DNA of 64,000 nucleotides from Halioglobus sp. (lineage in GTDB: Bacteria; Pseudomonadota; Gammaproteobacteria; Pseudomonadales; Halieaceae): positions 1 through 64,000 of the forward strand of contig PABK01000058.1 in NCBI GenBank assembly GCA_002699145.1, written 5' to 3'. Numbering within the stretch: the first letter of the stretch is position 1; each line of letters begins with the position of its first letter. Of this stretch, positions 35,599 to 43,997 are shown piece by piece. The notes under the pieces were generated by a model, which worked only from the letters and a program-made list of their open reading frames with translations, was not told the origin of the DNA and searched no databases. The translations under genes were made by a program, and so were the position numbers.

Positions 35599-36765
35599 AT
35601 GAAAATCGACAAGAAAAACCCCCTGCACTGGTGGCTACTGGCGCAGCAGGCCCTGTATTCGCTGCTCGCGGCCCTGCTCAGGCCACTGCGCCGCAAACCG
35701 CCGAAACCGCTTGTGGTGCTGTACGGGCACCAGTTGTCCGGCAACCTGAAGGCGCTCTACACGGCATGGGATAAGGAATGCCGCGAACAGTTCGACCTGT
35801 TCTTTCTCAGCCTGGACCCCGGGCAGGCACAAGCGCTGCGCAACGCAGGCATCGCCGTGCTGGCCTGCAACCGCCTGCGCGACATGCTGCGGCTGACGCA
35901 GGCGCGGGTGATGATCACGGACCACGGCCTGCACCTGATGACACCGTTGCTGCGCCTGACCGATATCGTATTCGTCGATGTCTGGCACGGCATTCCGTTC
36001 AAGGGCTTCGTGCCGGCGGACTTCCAACTGCAGCAGCGCTACGAGGAGGTATGGGTATCCTCCCCGCTGCTGCAGTCACTTTACGAGAAGCGCTTTGGTT
36101 TCCGGCGCGGGCCGGTGCGGCCGCTGGGCTATGCGCGCACCGACCGGCTGTTTCAGCGGCCGCCGCCCGCATCCGGCTTCCTGCACGCGAACGGTGTGGA
36201 TGCGGCTCGGGGCGTGGTGCTCTACGCCCCCACCTGGCAGCAGGACGACGCCGGCAGGGAGCTGTTTCCCTTCGGTCATGACCAGGCCTCGTTTATCGAA
36301 CTGCTCAGCCGCGCCTGCGCCGAGTACGGCGCACTGCTGGTAGTACGCGCGCATCTCAACACCAGTATCCCTGACGGCGGACCGGACAACGTGATGTACT
36401 GCTCACAGCGCGACTTCCCCGACACCGAGGACCTGTTGCTGGGCAGCGACGTACTGATCTGCGACTGGTCATCGATCGCCTTCGACTTCCTGGCCCTGGA
36501 CAGACCGACCCTGTTCCTGGACGTGGAGCCGCCATTTCGCAACGGCTTTTCACTCGGCCCCGAGTACCGCTTCGGCGCGATCATCGACAATAGTGATGCG
36601 CTGGACAGGGAATTGCGCGCGGCGCTGGCGGCACCGCGGCAATACCACGAGCGCTTCGCGCAACAGCACCGCGCTGTCACCGCGGCGGTCTACGGCGAAG
36701 CCACGGACGGCCAGGCGGGTCGGCGGCAGTTGCAGCACCTGTACAGCCGCTACATGGCGAGCTGA
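35599..36765 (+). CDS. CDP-glycerol glycerophosphotransferase-like protein (TagB/TagF family)
   Basis: Predicted enzyme of 388 residues that transfers glycerol phosphate (or a related polyol phosphate) from a CDP-activated donor to a glycan or lipid-linked acceptor. Two family marks are visible: VDVWHGIPFKGF with the catalytic His, and LICDWSSIAFDFLALDRPTLFLD. A hydrophobic or amphipathic N-terminus (residues 10-30) suggests membrane association. Family members build teichoic acids in Gram-positives and some capsules in Gram-negatives. The adjacent convergent gene encodes a TagD-like cytidylyltransferase that could make the donor. ATG at 35599 is chosen by family length. Confidence 0.83.
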   Translation: MKIDKKNPLHWWLLAQQALYSLLAALLRPLRRKPPKPLVVLYGHQLSGNLKALYTAWDKECREQFDLFFLSLDPGQAQALRNAGIAVLACNRLRDMLRLTQARVMITDHGLHLMTPLLRLTDIVFVDVWHGIPFKGFVPADFQLQQRYEEVWVSSPLLQSLYEKRFGFRRGPVRPLGYARTDRLFQRPPPASGFLHANGVDAARGVVLYAPTWQQDDAGRELFPFGHDQASFIELLSRACAEYGALLVVRAHLNTSIPDGGPDNVMYCSQRDFPDTEDLLLGSDVLICDWSSIAFDFLALDRPTLFLDVEPPFRNGFSLGPEYRFGAIIDNSDALDRELRAALAAPRQYHERFAQQHRAVTAAVYGEATDGQAGRRQLQHLYSRYMAS

Positions 36766-36777
36766 GGCGCGAATCGC

Positions 36778-37170
36778 TCAGTCGCGGATTTTCTCGATCA
36801 CTTCCGTGGTCGAGATTGCGGGAGTGCGCGGCAGGTAGACCACTTCGCAGGTGTCGCCGTACTGGTCGAACCTGCCCGCCCAGTCGTCACCCATTACCAG
36901 CACATCCGCCGCGTACTGCCGCAGGTACTGGCCCTTCAATTCCAGCGACTCCTCGTAAAAGGTGGCATCGACACAGCGCAGGGCGGCAACGATCTCCATG
37001 CGCTCCTGCTGGCTGTAGACAGGCGGACGCCCCTTCTTGGCGATGTTCAGCGCGTCGGTGGATACACCGACCACCAGGCGGTCGCCATGGGAACGCGCGC
37101 GCTCCAGTATGCGCAGGTGCCCCACGTGGAACACATCGAAGGTACCGAACGTGACAACCGTCCTACTCAC
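36778..37170 (-). CDS. tagD: Glycerol-3-phosphate cytidylyltransferase-like protein (TagD family)
   Basis: Predicted to join CTP with glycerol-3-phosphate (or another polyol phosphate) to make a CDP-activated donor. The 130 residues match the family length. TFGTFDVFHVGHLRIL contains the HxGH nucleotide-binding motif and RTPAISTTEVI the RTxxISTT motif. The GTG at 37170 is preferred because it gives the usual N-terminus and overlaps the end of the Stealth gene by eight bases, indicating coupling. Its product would feed the TagF-like enzyme encoded by the convergent gene at 35599-36765. Confidence 0.87.
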   Translation of the reverse strand: MSRTVVTFGTFDVFHVGHLRILERARSHGDRLVVGVSTDALNIAKKGRPPVYSQQERMEIVAALRCVDATFYEESLELKGQYLRQYAADVLVMGDDWAGRFDQYGDTCEVVYLPRTPAISTTEVIEKIRD

Positions 37171-38104
37171 CGAACATATCCTCAAGCAGTTTCCTGACGA
37201 CTCTATCACGCAGGCCGGCGAAGAATCTCGGCTTTGTCACCTCGTTCAGGCACAGCGTCTGGTATTTGCCCCTGCGCAGCGGGGAAAAGCGATGGACCAA
37301 CAGGGGAAACAGCGGGTCGCCGATATCGACATAGCGGGAAGCAATGGCGCGCAGCTCACCACTGCCGGTGGCCACGGCATAGTATGCCTGCAAGGTCGTC
37401 GCCGGGGGAATGTCGGTATTGTCCCTGAAGCGGTGTGCACGCGTTGCATCGAAACGCTCACGGTAGCGTTGCTCCAGGGCTTCCAGGTTGCTGCGCAGCA
37501 ATGGATAGGGCGAGTGGTGCAGCTTTTTTTCCGGCCGATAGCCGAAATCGTGAATCAGCAGTTCGCAGGCATTCAGGGCGCCATAGTCAATCGGCCGCAA
37601 ACCCTCGCTGCGGCCATAGGGAATATCGTGCTTGCTGGGAAAAACGCTGACAACACCACTGCGCGGGAAGAACAGCTCCCGCTCGACGGGCTGGCAGAGA
37701 AAAAAATCGTCGTTGAAATAGAGAATCTGCTCGGATATGCCCGGAATGCGGTGCAGGTTTGACTCGATAGCCCTGGAGTTGAATGTAGGCAACACCCCGG
37801 GATCGGGAAAAACTTCCTCATGGGCAACCCTGACGACACGCGCATCCGACTCCAGCTCCTGCGGCAGCGTGCAATTGGTCACCACAAAAATCCGCTCTAC
37901 CCAGGGAGCGAATTTTCGAATCGAGCGCACCGAGTAGACGATTTCATTGCGGTTTTGAAAGCGTGCAGGGTTGTTGATACTTGCGTGGGCGCCCGGGGCG
38001 AGTGGCTCGGCAGCGCATACCTGCCGGTACAGGCTCAGCCACTGCGGGTCACTGTGATTGACCCAGGTGTACACGACGTCGACGGTACTGCGGTCACTGC
38101 TCAC
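37163..38104 (-). CDS. Stealth-family polysaccharide phosphotransferase
   Basis: Predicted enzyme of 313 residues that moves a hexose-1-phosphate, leaving a phosphodiester link in a surface polysaccharide. DVVYTWVN (residues 9-16) is Stealth region CR1. RNEIVYSVRSIRKFAPWVERIFVV (contiguous at residues 52-75) and YFNDDFFL form CR2. HSPYPL lies in CR3. The C-terminal part covers the later conserved region. The family includes bacterial capsule phosphotransferases and the eukaryotic GlcNAc-1-phosphotransferase. It overlaps the TagD-like gene by eight bases, so phosphodiester-linked glycan synthesis seems to be this operon's theme. Confidence 0.87.
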   Translation of the reverse strand: MSSDRSTVDVVYTWVNHSDPQWLSLYRQVCAAEPLAPGAHASINNPARFQNRNEIVYSVRSIRKFAPWVERIFVVTNCTLPQELESDARVVRVAHEEVFPDPGVLPTFNSRAIESNLHRIPGISEQILYFNDDFFLCQPVERELFFPRSGVVSVFPSKHDIPYGRSEGLRPIDYGALNACELLIHDFGYRPEKKLHHSPYPLLRSNLEALEQRYRERFDATRAHRFRDNTDIPPATTLQAYYAVATGSGELRAIASRYVDIGDPLFPLLVHRFSPLRRGKYQTLCLNEVTKPRFFAGLRDRVVRKLLEDMFGE

Positions 38105-38131
38105 GGTTTGCTCCGGGCAAACATCACTGCC

Positions 38132-39106
38132 TCAACCCATCAGGTCGCGCACAAGGCTACGCACGCCCGAGGAGTATCGGTAGCCGCCTCTCATCGAAAA
38201 GTAGAGCGCACGCGGCACTCTGCGCAGTACCGGGAGGCGGCGTATCTGGCGTCTGGCAAGCAGCGCTTGCAGCTCTTTCTCCAGCCGGGCAGCTGCATCA
38301 CACAACAGGACGTCATAGTGGCCTCCACAACGACCCACGGCCTCGCGCAACCCCGCGAGCAGCAACTCCTTATGGGAATACTCACTCGCAGCCGGCCCCT
38401 CCGAATCGGGCGACAGGGCCCGGGACAACTGCCACCTGAGTCGATCACGGATCCCTATTGCCGTGGTGCGATTGGCCAGCACCGACGACTCGTTGTCACC
38501 ATGGCGGCGATAAAGCTGCAGCGCTTCACGCACGACCCGTGTCGCCCCGATGCGATTGGAAAAATCCACCAGCCAGTTATCGTGTCCCCTGGCATCAGCG
38601 GGAACCGGCAGGCACAGCGTGAGCAACTCGCGGGACACCGCACAGCAACAGCCCATGACAAAAGCCTGCGGCGGGTAACCCGCCGCTTCGAGCTGGCCGA
38701 GCTTCGTCAGGCCGGTCCTGGTGAGGTCCGCATGCGTAATATCCGCATCGTTCATGAACAGCAGCTTTTCCGGGAAAGCCCCGCGCTCCGCCAGCATCAC
38801 CTCGATCTTCTGCGGCAACCAGACATCGTCCTGGTCACTGAGGAACACCAGGTCACCCGTGGTCAACTCGAGCGCCTGGCCAAAGTTCGCGACATAGCCG
38901 CGGCGCTGTTCATTGCGGATGATGCGCACGGCGAAGGGCGCACAGGCTTTGAACTCCTGCAGAATCTGCGACGTTCGATCCGTAGACGCATCATCACAGA
39001 CCACCAACTCATCCGGGATACGCGTCTGCCGGGCAAAACTCTCCAACTGCTGTGCGAGGTAGCGATCACCTTCGCACGTGGCAAGCGCTATCGAAACCGC
39101 CGTCAT
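38132..39106 (-). CDS. Glycosyltransferase family 2
   Basis: Predicted GT-A sugar transferase of 324 residues. VSIALATCEGDRYLAQQLES starts the nucleotide-binding fold, with LVVCDDASTDRT and the metal-binding LVFLSDQDDVW (DxD-type). The overall pattern resembles rhamnosyl- and related O-antigen or capsule transferases. It overlaps the upstream methyltransferase by four bases and precedes the Stealth gene by 27 bp in the same operon. Confidence 0.9.
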   Translation of the reverse strand: MTAVSIALATCEGDRYLAQQLESFARQTRIPDELVVCDDASTDRTSQILQEFKACAPFAVRIIRNEQRRGYVANFGQALELTTGDLVFLSDQDDVWLPQKIEVMLAERGAFPEKLLFMNDADITHADLTRTGLTKLGQLEAAGYPPQAFVMGCCCAVSRELLTLCLPVPADARGHDNWLVDFSNRIGATRVVREALQLYRRHGDNESSVLANRTTAIGIRDRLRWQLSRALSPDSEGPAASEYSHKELLLAGLREAVGRCGGHYDVLLCDAAARLEKELQALLARRQIRRLPVLRRVPRALYFSMRGGYRYSSGVRSLVRDLMG

Positions 39107-39804
39107 ACCCCCGCGCCTTTCCCGTGACCGGTTTTCCTGGCCACGACGATATACTGGTAGGCGAGGAATCCCCGCAACAGGGGTAACGCGAGAAACCTGG
39201 CCACCCTGTTGATGCCGCCCGGCCGCTCTGTAATGCGGTACTTCGTGCGAATATCCTGGATCTGCAGACTTCTGTGTGCAAAAAGTTCGAGAATATTCTT
39301 CCTGGCAAAAAAGCGCAGGTGGGTGCGGTCGTGTATGCCTCGCTTGCGGTAGGGCCAGCGTCCCCTGAAGACCAGGCTGTAGATAGTGCTGTAGTGCCTG
39401 ACATTGGGCAGGCAGGCTATGATCGTCGCTCCGTCAGCGGCCACTTCAACCGCCTGATCCAGGACTGCCCAGGGATCGCGCAGGTGCTCGAGCACGTCAG
39501 CCATTATGATGCAGTCAAACCGGGCCGGCGAGAACTGCTCGGGCAGTGATACGTCTTCCAGGTCGGCAACCAGCACGCTGTGCAGCCTCTGCCTGGCAAC
39601 GGCAGCCATGTCCGGATCGATTTCGATACCGTGGACCCTGGCGTCGGGGTTTCTATCGATTACCGATCTGCCCAACTCGCCCACACTACATCCGATATCC
39701 AGGATACTAACAGCCGACCGGGGAACAAGATCGAGCAGTTCCGGCCTCGCCCCGATATAAGAGCGGTTGAATTCTGCGGTTTGTTCGCTAGTCGGATTCG
39801 ACAT
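39103..39804 (-). CDS. Class I SAM-dependent methyltransferase of the glycan cluster
   Basis: Protein of 233 residues. SILDIGCSVGELGRSVI is SAM motif I, VHGIEIDPDMAAVAR the acidic post-I motif, and FDCIIMADVLEHLRDPW motif IV; a membrane-proximal C-terminal helix (VARFLALPLLRGFLAYQYIV) is also seen. The pattern is that of sugar or polysaccharide methyltransferases. It overlaps the GT2 gene by four bases and the DUF616 gene by 17, so all are tightly coupled. A methyl cap on the chain is one possible role. Confidence 0.85.
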   Translation of the reverse strand: MSNPTSEQTAEFNRSYIGARPELLDLVPRSAVSILDIGCSVGELGRSVIDRNPDARVHGIEIDPDMAAVARQRLHSVLVADLEDVSLPEQFSPARFDCIIMADVLEHLRDPWAVLDQAVEVAADGATIIACLPNVRHYSTIYSLVFRGRWPYRKRGIHDRTHLRFFARKNILELFAHRSLQIQDIRTKYRITERPGGINRVARFLALPLLRGFLAYQYIVVARKTGHGKGAGV

Positions 39805-40576
39805 GGTTTCGCGACCGTGTCAGCTTGCTGCGAGCGTTGCGCAGGCGAGTGCGCAGGTTGCGCATCGGGGAGCCGCTGTGCGGGTATTTTTCAAAATAGT
39901 GATTACTTTCACGGAAACTCCACTGCCAAATCTTCACCGGTAGCGCGCTCTTCCACAAGACATAGGGCAGGCTCAACTGGTCGCGCTTGGTAAAGCGATT
40001 GAACTGCTCCCACCAGTCATCCATGGCCGCAACCAGCCCGGGGTGCCCATGCCAACGAAAGATTACACCGTTATCCGTCAGCCGGGTATCCGCCGGCATA
40101 CCCTGTGCCAGGTAGAAATCCAGTTGCTCCTGCGAGCGCTCCAGGTCGGCCGCATCGAACTTGGACTGTTCCAGGCACGCGGTCATCTCCTCGCGGATAT
40201 TGTCCCTGTCGCGATGCCTGAATACGCCGACAGCGGCACCGGAATTGCGAAACTCAGCCAGGAGCGAGGAGAGGTCTCCGATAATTCCTATGTTGCCATC
40301 GAGATAGATCGAGTACTGCGCGCGTGGAAACAGCTTATGGGGAAAGAATTTGTGGTAGCGATTGGTGGCAATGTTGCACTCGAACCTTTCGTACATAGGC
40401 ACTGTGGTCCAGCGCCGTACCCTGTCGCCGGTATCGCTGCACAGGAGAAATTCCACCGGAAATGACTGCCTGGCTGGCGCCAGCACCTGGTCATAGCCTG
40501 CGGTTACCGCAGAGTAGATCACGACACCGCCAGGGACTCTTTCATCTTCGCAAGGCCCTGTAGCCGGCGCAGCCAT
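39788..40576 (-). CDS. DUF616 (TOD1/MUCI70-like) putative glycosyltransferase
   Basis: Protein of 262 residues. VVIYSAVTAGYDQVLAPA at the N-terminus, YSIYLDGNIGI in the middle (DxD-like) and SLPYVLWKSAL are the marks of the DUF616 family, described as glycosyltransferase-like and found in bacterial polysaccharide loci and in plants. The start at 40576 is used because it lies two bases after the preceding stop and opens into the conserved domain. The specific sugar is unknown. Confidence 0.72.
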   Translation of the reverse strand: MAAPATGPCEDERVPGGVVIYSAVTAGYDQVLAPARQSFPVEFLLCSDTGDRVRRWTTVPMYERFECNIATNRYHKFFPHKLFPRAQYSIYLDGNIGIIGDLSSLLAEFRNSGAAVGVFRHRDRDNIREEMTACLEQSKFDAADLERSQEQLDFYLAQGMPADTRLTDNGVIFRWHGHPGLVAAMDDWWEQFNRFTKRDQLSLPYVLWKSALPVKIWQWSFRESNHYFEKYPHSGSPMRNLRTRLRNARSKLTRSRNHVESD

Positions 40577-40578
40577 GC

Positions 40579-41469
40579 TCACGTCCCGTAACCATAGCGA
40601 GGGTCCAGGTGCGCGCTCATATACTGTGAACAATAGGCGGCATCGTCATCAGACATCGCTTCACGAAAACCACCGACCCTGCCCTGGCGCACCTTGAAGC
40701 CATCCTGCGAGCCGGACGACCCCGCCCCGAACCGCACATCACCACTGAGCGCTCCCGTCCGCTCGAGCTTCTTCATATTTTCCAGCCTGGAATAGTCCAC
40801 GGCCCTGGCGATCCCTTCCTCATCAACGGGCAGTCCCAGAAAACAGACTGCACTGCGCAGCGCGGACTCCGCGTCAAGCATCAGGTCCTCGTAGCGCAAC
40901 AACATGAACGCGCGCGCCGCGTTCTCGCCACCGGCCCAAAGGTTCATGAAGCGGACGATTTTTTCGATTCCGAACATGCTGTCACGCACGAACTCGCTGA
41001 GCGAACCTGCAAAAATCGGGTCGCGCTGGGTGCAGTGCATGTAATAGGACACCAGGACGTCCCTGGGGTCGCGCGTCAACAGCAATACCTTGCTGTCGCT
41101 GTAAAAAGACTTGTCAGCCGGGAGCTCATCAGCCGCAAAGCGAAATTCCTGGTGGCAGGACGAGTGGTCATGGACAAAAGCGATCCTGGGAAACTCCCGG
41201 GCATCGCGAAATACCGAGCTTGTATATTCCGCCGGAGATCGCTCTTCACCGCGCAAATCGGCGATATACCTCCCCAACATGAAACGCAACCAGGTCCTGC
41301 CCGACTTCGGATGGGACACGACAAACGCATCCGACAGCCACCCCGATTTCAGCCCTGTGTCAGTGCTGGCGTAGTTTCGCTTTTCCCTGACTTGTCCCCG
41401 GACGGCCCAGCGAAGCAGCCTCAACATCTTGCTCATGGATGTGCTTGCCCACACTTCTTCCTGCTCCAT
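40579..41469 (-). CDS. Sulfotransferase (Sulfotransfer_1 type) of the glycan cluster
   Basis: Predicted PAPS-dependent sulfotransferase of 296 residues. FVVSHPKSGRTWLRFMLG (residues 49-66) is the 5'-phosphosulfate loop. VLLTRDPRDVLVSYYMH is the 3'-phosphate-binding segment with Arg and Ser. RQGRVGGFREAMSDDDA near the end is the C-terminal RKGxxGDW-like region. It lies two bases before the DUF616 gene in the same operon, so a sugar in the exported glycan is the likely acceptor. Confidence 0.88.
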   Translation of the reverse strand: MEQEEVWASTSMSKMLRLLRWAVRGQVREKRNYASTDTGLKSGWLSDAFVVSHPKSGRTWLRFMLGRYIADLRGEERSPAEYTSSVFRDAREFPRIAFVHDHSSCHQEFRFAADELPADKSFYSDSKVLLLTRDPRDVLVSYYMHCTQRDPIFAGSLSEFVRDSMFGIEKIVRFMNLWAGGENAARAFMLLRYEDLMLDAESALRSAVCFLGLPVDEEGIARAVDYSRLENMKKLERTGALSGDVRFGAGSSGSQDGFKVRQGRVGGFREAMSDDDAAYCSQYMSAHLDPRYGYGT

Positions 41470-41555
41470 TGTGAAGGACTAGCCCGGCAAATTCCATAAA
41501 ATGCGCCTGGCCGGGAAAGAACTCTCAAGCGCGGGGAGAGCCTGCCAGCGTCGGA

Positions 41556-42836
41556 TTACAATACGCCGGGCCGTATACCCAGCCGCCTGCGCACCAGCAT
41601 CGCCAGCAAGACATTGCGCACGAGCATACCCAGGGCCACGCCGGCAGCCGCGCCCAGCGCACCATAGACAGGCACGAGCAGAGCGCACAGTGTCACGTTC
41701 ACCAGTATGGAGGCCACCTGCCCCTTCACCGAGTCCCGCACAAATCCGCTCATGGACAGCAAGTAACCGACGGAACCGAAGAAAACGTTTACCAGGTAAC
41801 CGGCAATGAGCAGGACCATGGGAAGGTAGGCGGGTCGGGCAAAATCGTCGCCGAAGACGAAGGTAATCACGGCACTTCCGAACAGGACGAGGGGCACGGC
41901 TACCGTAATGGCGATAGCGAAACTCCCCCTGGCCGCTCGTTGCGCCAGTCGCTGCAGCCTCTGCTGGTCGCCATCGCCACGAGCGCGAACAATATAGGGA
42001 GCAATGACCATATTCACCAGGGTCAGCGGCAGGCCAACCAGGTGCGCGGCACGATCCGCCACGCGCAACCCTCCCACCTGTTCGTCAGTGCCCAGCATCC
42101 CTAGCATGAGGATACCAATCTGCGAATTGAATGTTCCTACCGCCGCCAGCAGGGCAAAGGGTAACAGGGAACTCGACCAACGCAGCGTCTCGTACGACGT
42201 CGGCCCGTGGCGGACTCCCGCCGGCCTGTTGCGCAACAGTAGCCAGGAGCCGGCAAGGTAGGCCAGCAGTGCCGCCGCCACCTGCACCCACAAAACGGTG
42301 ACCACGTTGAGCGAGTACGCAAGACCTATCAATGACAATGCCAGGAGAAACAGGGTCGACTGAATTATCTGGACAGGCAGAACGGCCCTGACCGGCATAC
42401 CCATACCTTTCAGGACGCCGCTACGGATTGCGTTCACGCCCCCCAGGGGCACTAGCAGTAGCGCAATCATCACCAGTTGCAGGCGGCCTTGCCCGGCTGC
42501 AGCGTCGGCGTCCACGTACAGCCAAGCCAGTAGTAACAGAACCAGTGAACACGTCAGGACCCAGGCGTGAGATGCACGCAACAACCCCCTGAACAGCGGC
42601 CAGTTGTCGTTATGGCAATAGGTGGCGATTTCGCGGGTAAGCAGCGGCGCCAGCCCACCGGCGACCGGCAGGGACAACAGCGGCACAAGCGCCATTACAA
42701 AAGCGTACTTGCCAAAAGACTCGACACCGAGCGTTCGAGCCAGCACGATACTGGTGACAAGGGCGAGCAGGATCGAACATAGCCGGACAGCGCCTACACC
42801 GACGAAACCCCGCACAAAGGTCCGGGCGCCACTCAC
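41556..42836 (-). CDS. Polysaccharide flippase (Wzx-like, MATE/MOP superfamily)
   Basis: Integral membrane protein of 426 residues with about 12 hydrophobic segments. The N-terminal LVTSIVLARTLGVESFGKYA is typical of the polysaccharide transporter family, which flips lipid-linked repeat units to the periplasmic face. It lies between the two sulfotransferase genes in the minus-strand operon. Its presence argues for lipid-linked assembly and export of the glycan. No Wzy polymerase or Wza/Wzc export gene is visible in the window. Confidence 0.88.
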   Translation of the reverse strand: MSGARTFVRGFVGVGAVRLCSILLALVTSIVLARTLGVESFGKYAFVMALVPLLSLPVAGGLAPLLTREIATYCHNDNWPLFRGLLRASHAWVLTCSLVLLLLAWLYVDADAAAGQGRLQLVMIALLLVPLGGVNAIRSGVLKGMGMPVRAVLPVQIIQSTLFLLALSLIGLAYSLNVVTVLWVQVAAALLAYLAGSWLLLRNRPAGVRHGPTSYETLRWSSSLLPFALLAAVGTFNSQIGILMLGMLGTDEQVGGLRVADRAAHLVGLPLTLVNMVIAPYIVRARGDGDQQRLQRLAQRAARGSFAIAITVAVPLVLFGSAVITFVFGDDFARPAYLPMVLLIAGYLVNVFFGSVGYLLSMSGFVRDSVKGQVASILVNVTLCALLVPVYGALGAAAGVALGMLVRNVLLAMLVRRRLGIRPGVL

Positions 42837-42888
42837 CGGCGCAATCGCCTGCCGACCGCAGTATTAACGCAATGGCAGCGGCTCGTCA

Positions 42889-43632
42889 TCAGCTGTGCCA
42901 GGCGTTTTCATACAGATCGAAATCACGGGAATAGATGCGTTCGATCTTTCCACGCTGCGCAGGATTCGGTGTATAGCTTCCCCTGCGCCGATTTATGTTC
43001 AGCGGCTGCCCAGGCCGTTCTACACGCTGGTTGATGCCACAGCACTCAAAGGCGGTATTGATACCCTCTACCAGGTGTTCCAGCCGAAATACCTGCTTCA
43101 GCAGTAGACTGCCATCGAGGTCAGTGACGTCCTCCCACATGGGAGCCGTATGCGTCGTGAAGTGCAGACCCAGCGGCCTGTACACCGACTCCGATGAACG
43201 GGCACGCTGGGCGAAATCCAGAAAAACGTCGAATGCGTAGGAGGTGCTGAACATCAGCTTGCGCGTGTCGACATAGCCCCGGTACAGTGTGGCTAGCGAC
43301 CCCAGAATCCCGGTGCGCCGGGGAAACAGGTAGTAGAACATACTCAGGCAACGATCCACGGGTTCCCGGGAGAAAGCAAAGGAATAGAGCTTGTCCCAGC
43401 TATCCGGGTAGAGATACCTGCGTGCGAACAGGGCGCGCCTGAACTGCAATTCTCCCAGCACCACCCTGTAGTTGTTGAGAATGTCGTTGTACTCCACCGG
43501 GTCGGATTGCAGAAAATTTCTCGGCCACCCGGAGCGATCCACTTCAGTGTAATGCGGCTGCAAAAGCGACCGCGTGGTAACCCCGGCGGATTTTTTTATG
43601 TGTAGCCAAAAGAGGTTTTCGTAAGGCATCAT
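42889..43632 (-). CDS. Sulfotransferase family 2-like protein of the glycan cluster
   Basis: Protein of 247 residues. LFWLHIKKSAGVTTRSLLQP (residues 7-26) resembles the 5'-phosphosulfate loop of heparan-type sulfotransferases (HIPKTAGT). SFAFSREPVDRCLSMFYYLF is the 3'-phosphate segment. It appears to be the first gene of the minus-strand glycan operon. The start at 43632 is preceded by GAGG, unlike the slightly longer reading frame, so this ATG was preferred. The acceptor is unknown. Confidence 0.75.
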   Translation of the reverse strand: MMPYENLFWLHIKKSAGVTTRSLLQPHYTEVDRSGWPRNFLQSDPVEYNDILNNYRVVLGELQFRRALFARRYLYPDSWDKLYSFAFSREPVDRCLSMFYYLFPRRTGILGSLATLYRGYVDTRKLMFSTSYAFDVFLDFAQRARSSESVYRPLGLHFTTHTAPMWEDVTDLDGSLLLKQVFRLEHLVEGINTAFECCGINQRVERPGQPLNINRRRGSYTPNPAQRGKIERIYSRDFDLYENAWHS

Positions 43633-43736
43633 TTTGCCTCGGCATGATGCTTTGGTTTGCAAAGTGCACTACCATCTTTCCAGATCCCGACCGAACGGCC
43701 AAGCCAAGCCCTCGCGACATCCCGGAGATAAATTTT

Positions 43737-43997
43737 ATGGCCAAGAAGCAGGACAGTGCAGACCCTGGCGCCACAAGTTTCCAATCTATCACGGAAACTA
43801 TCGAAAATCTCTTGCAGCGCCTGGATGATCCCGAGACCAATCTCGAGGACTCCCTGCGTCACTTCGAACAGGGCATAGCACTGGTCAGGCAAGCTCAGCA
43901 AATGCTGTCGGAAGCCGAGCAGAAAGTCGCCCTGCTGACGGCCTCCGCAGACGGGGAGCCGCAAGTGGCGGGCATCGATGGTGAGGACGAGCCGTGA
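43737..43997 (+). CDS. xseB: Exodeoxyribonuclease VII small subunit
   Basis: Small subunit of the single-strand-specific exonuclease VII. The 86 residues are normal. FQSITETIENLLQRLDDPET followed by NLEDSLRHFEQGIALVRQAQ is the helical family core; LSEAEQKV follows. The ATG at 43737 has GGAG nine bases upstream. It overlaps ispA by four bases (GTGA), the usual gammaproteobacterial xseB-ispA coupling. Confidence 0.95.
   Translation: MAKKQDSADPGATSFQSITETIENLLQRLDDPETNLEDSLRHFEQGIALVRQAQQMLSEAEQKVALLTASADGEPQVAGIDGEDEP

Noticed and set aside
34343..43632. Glycan cluster as a mobile island with integrase or insertion sequence
   Set aside because: No transposase, integrase or flanking direct repeat was recognised; only gene content and context suggest later acquisition.
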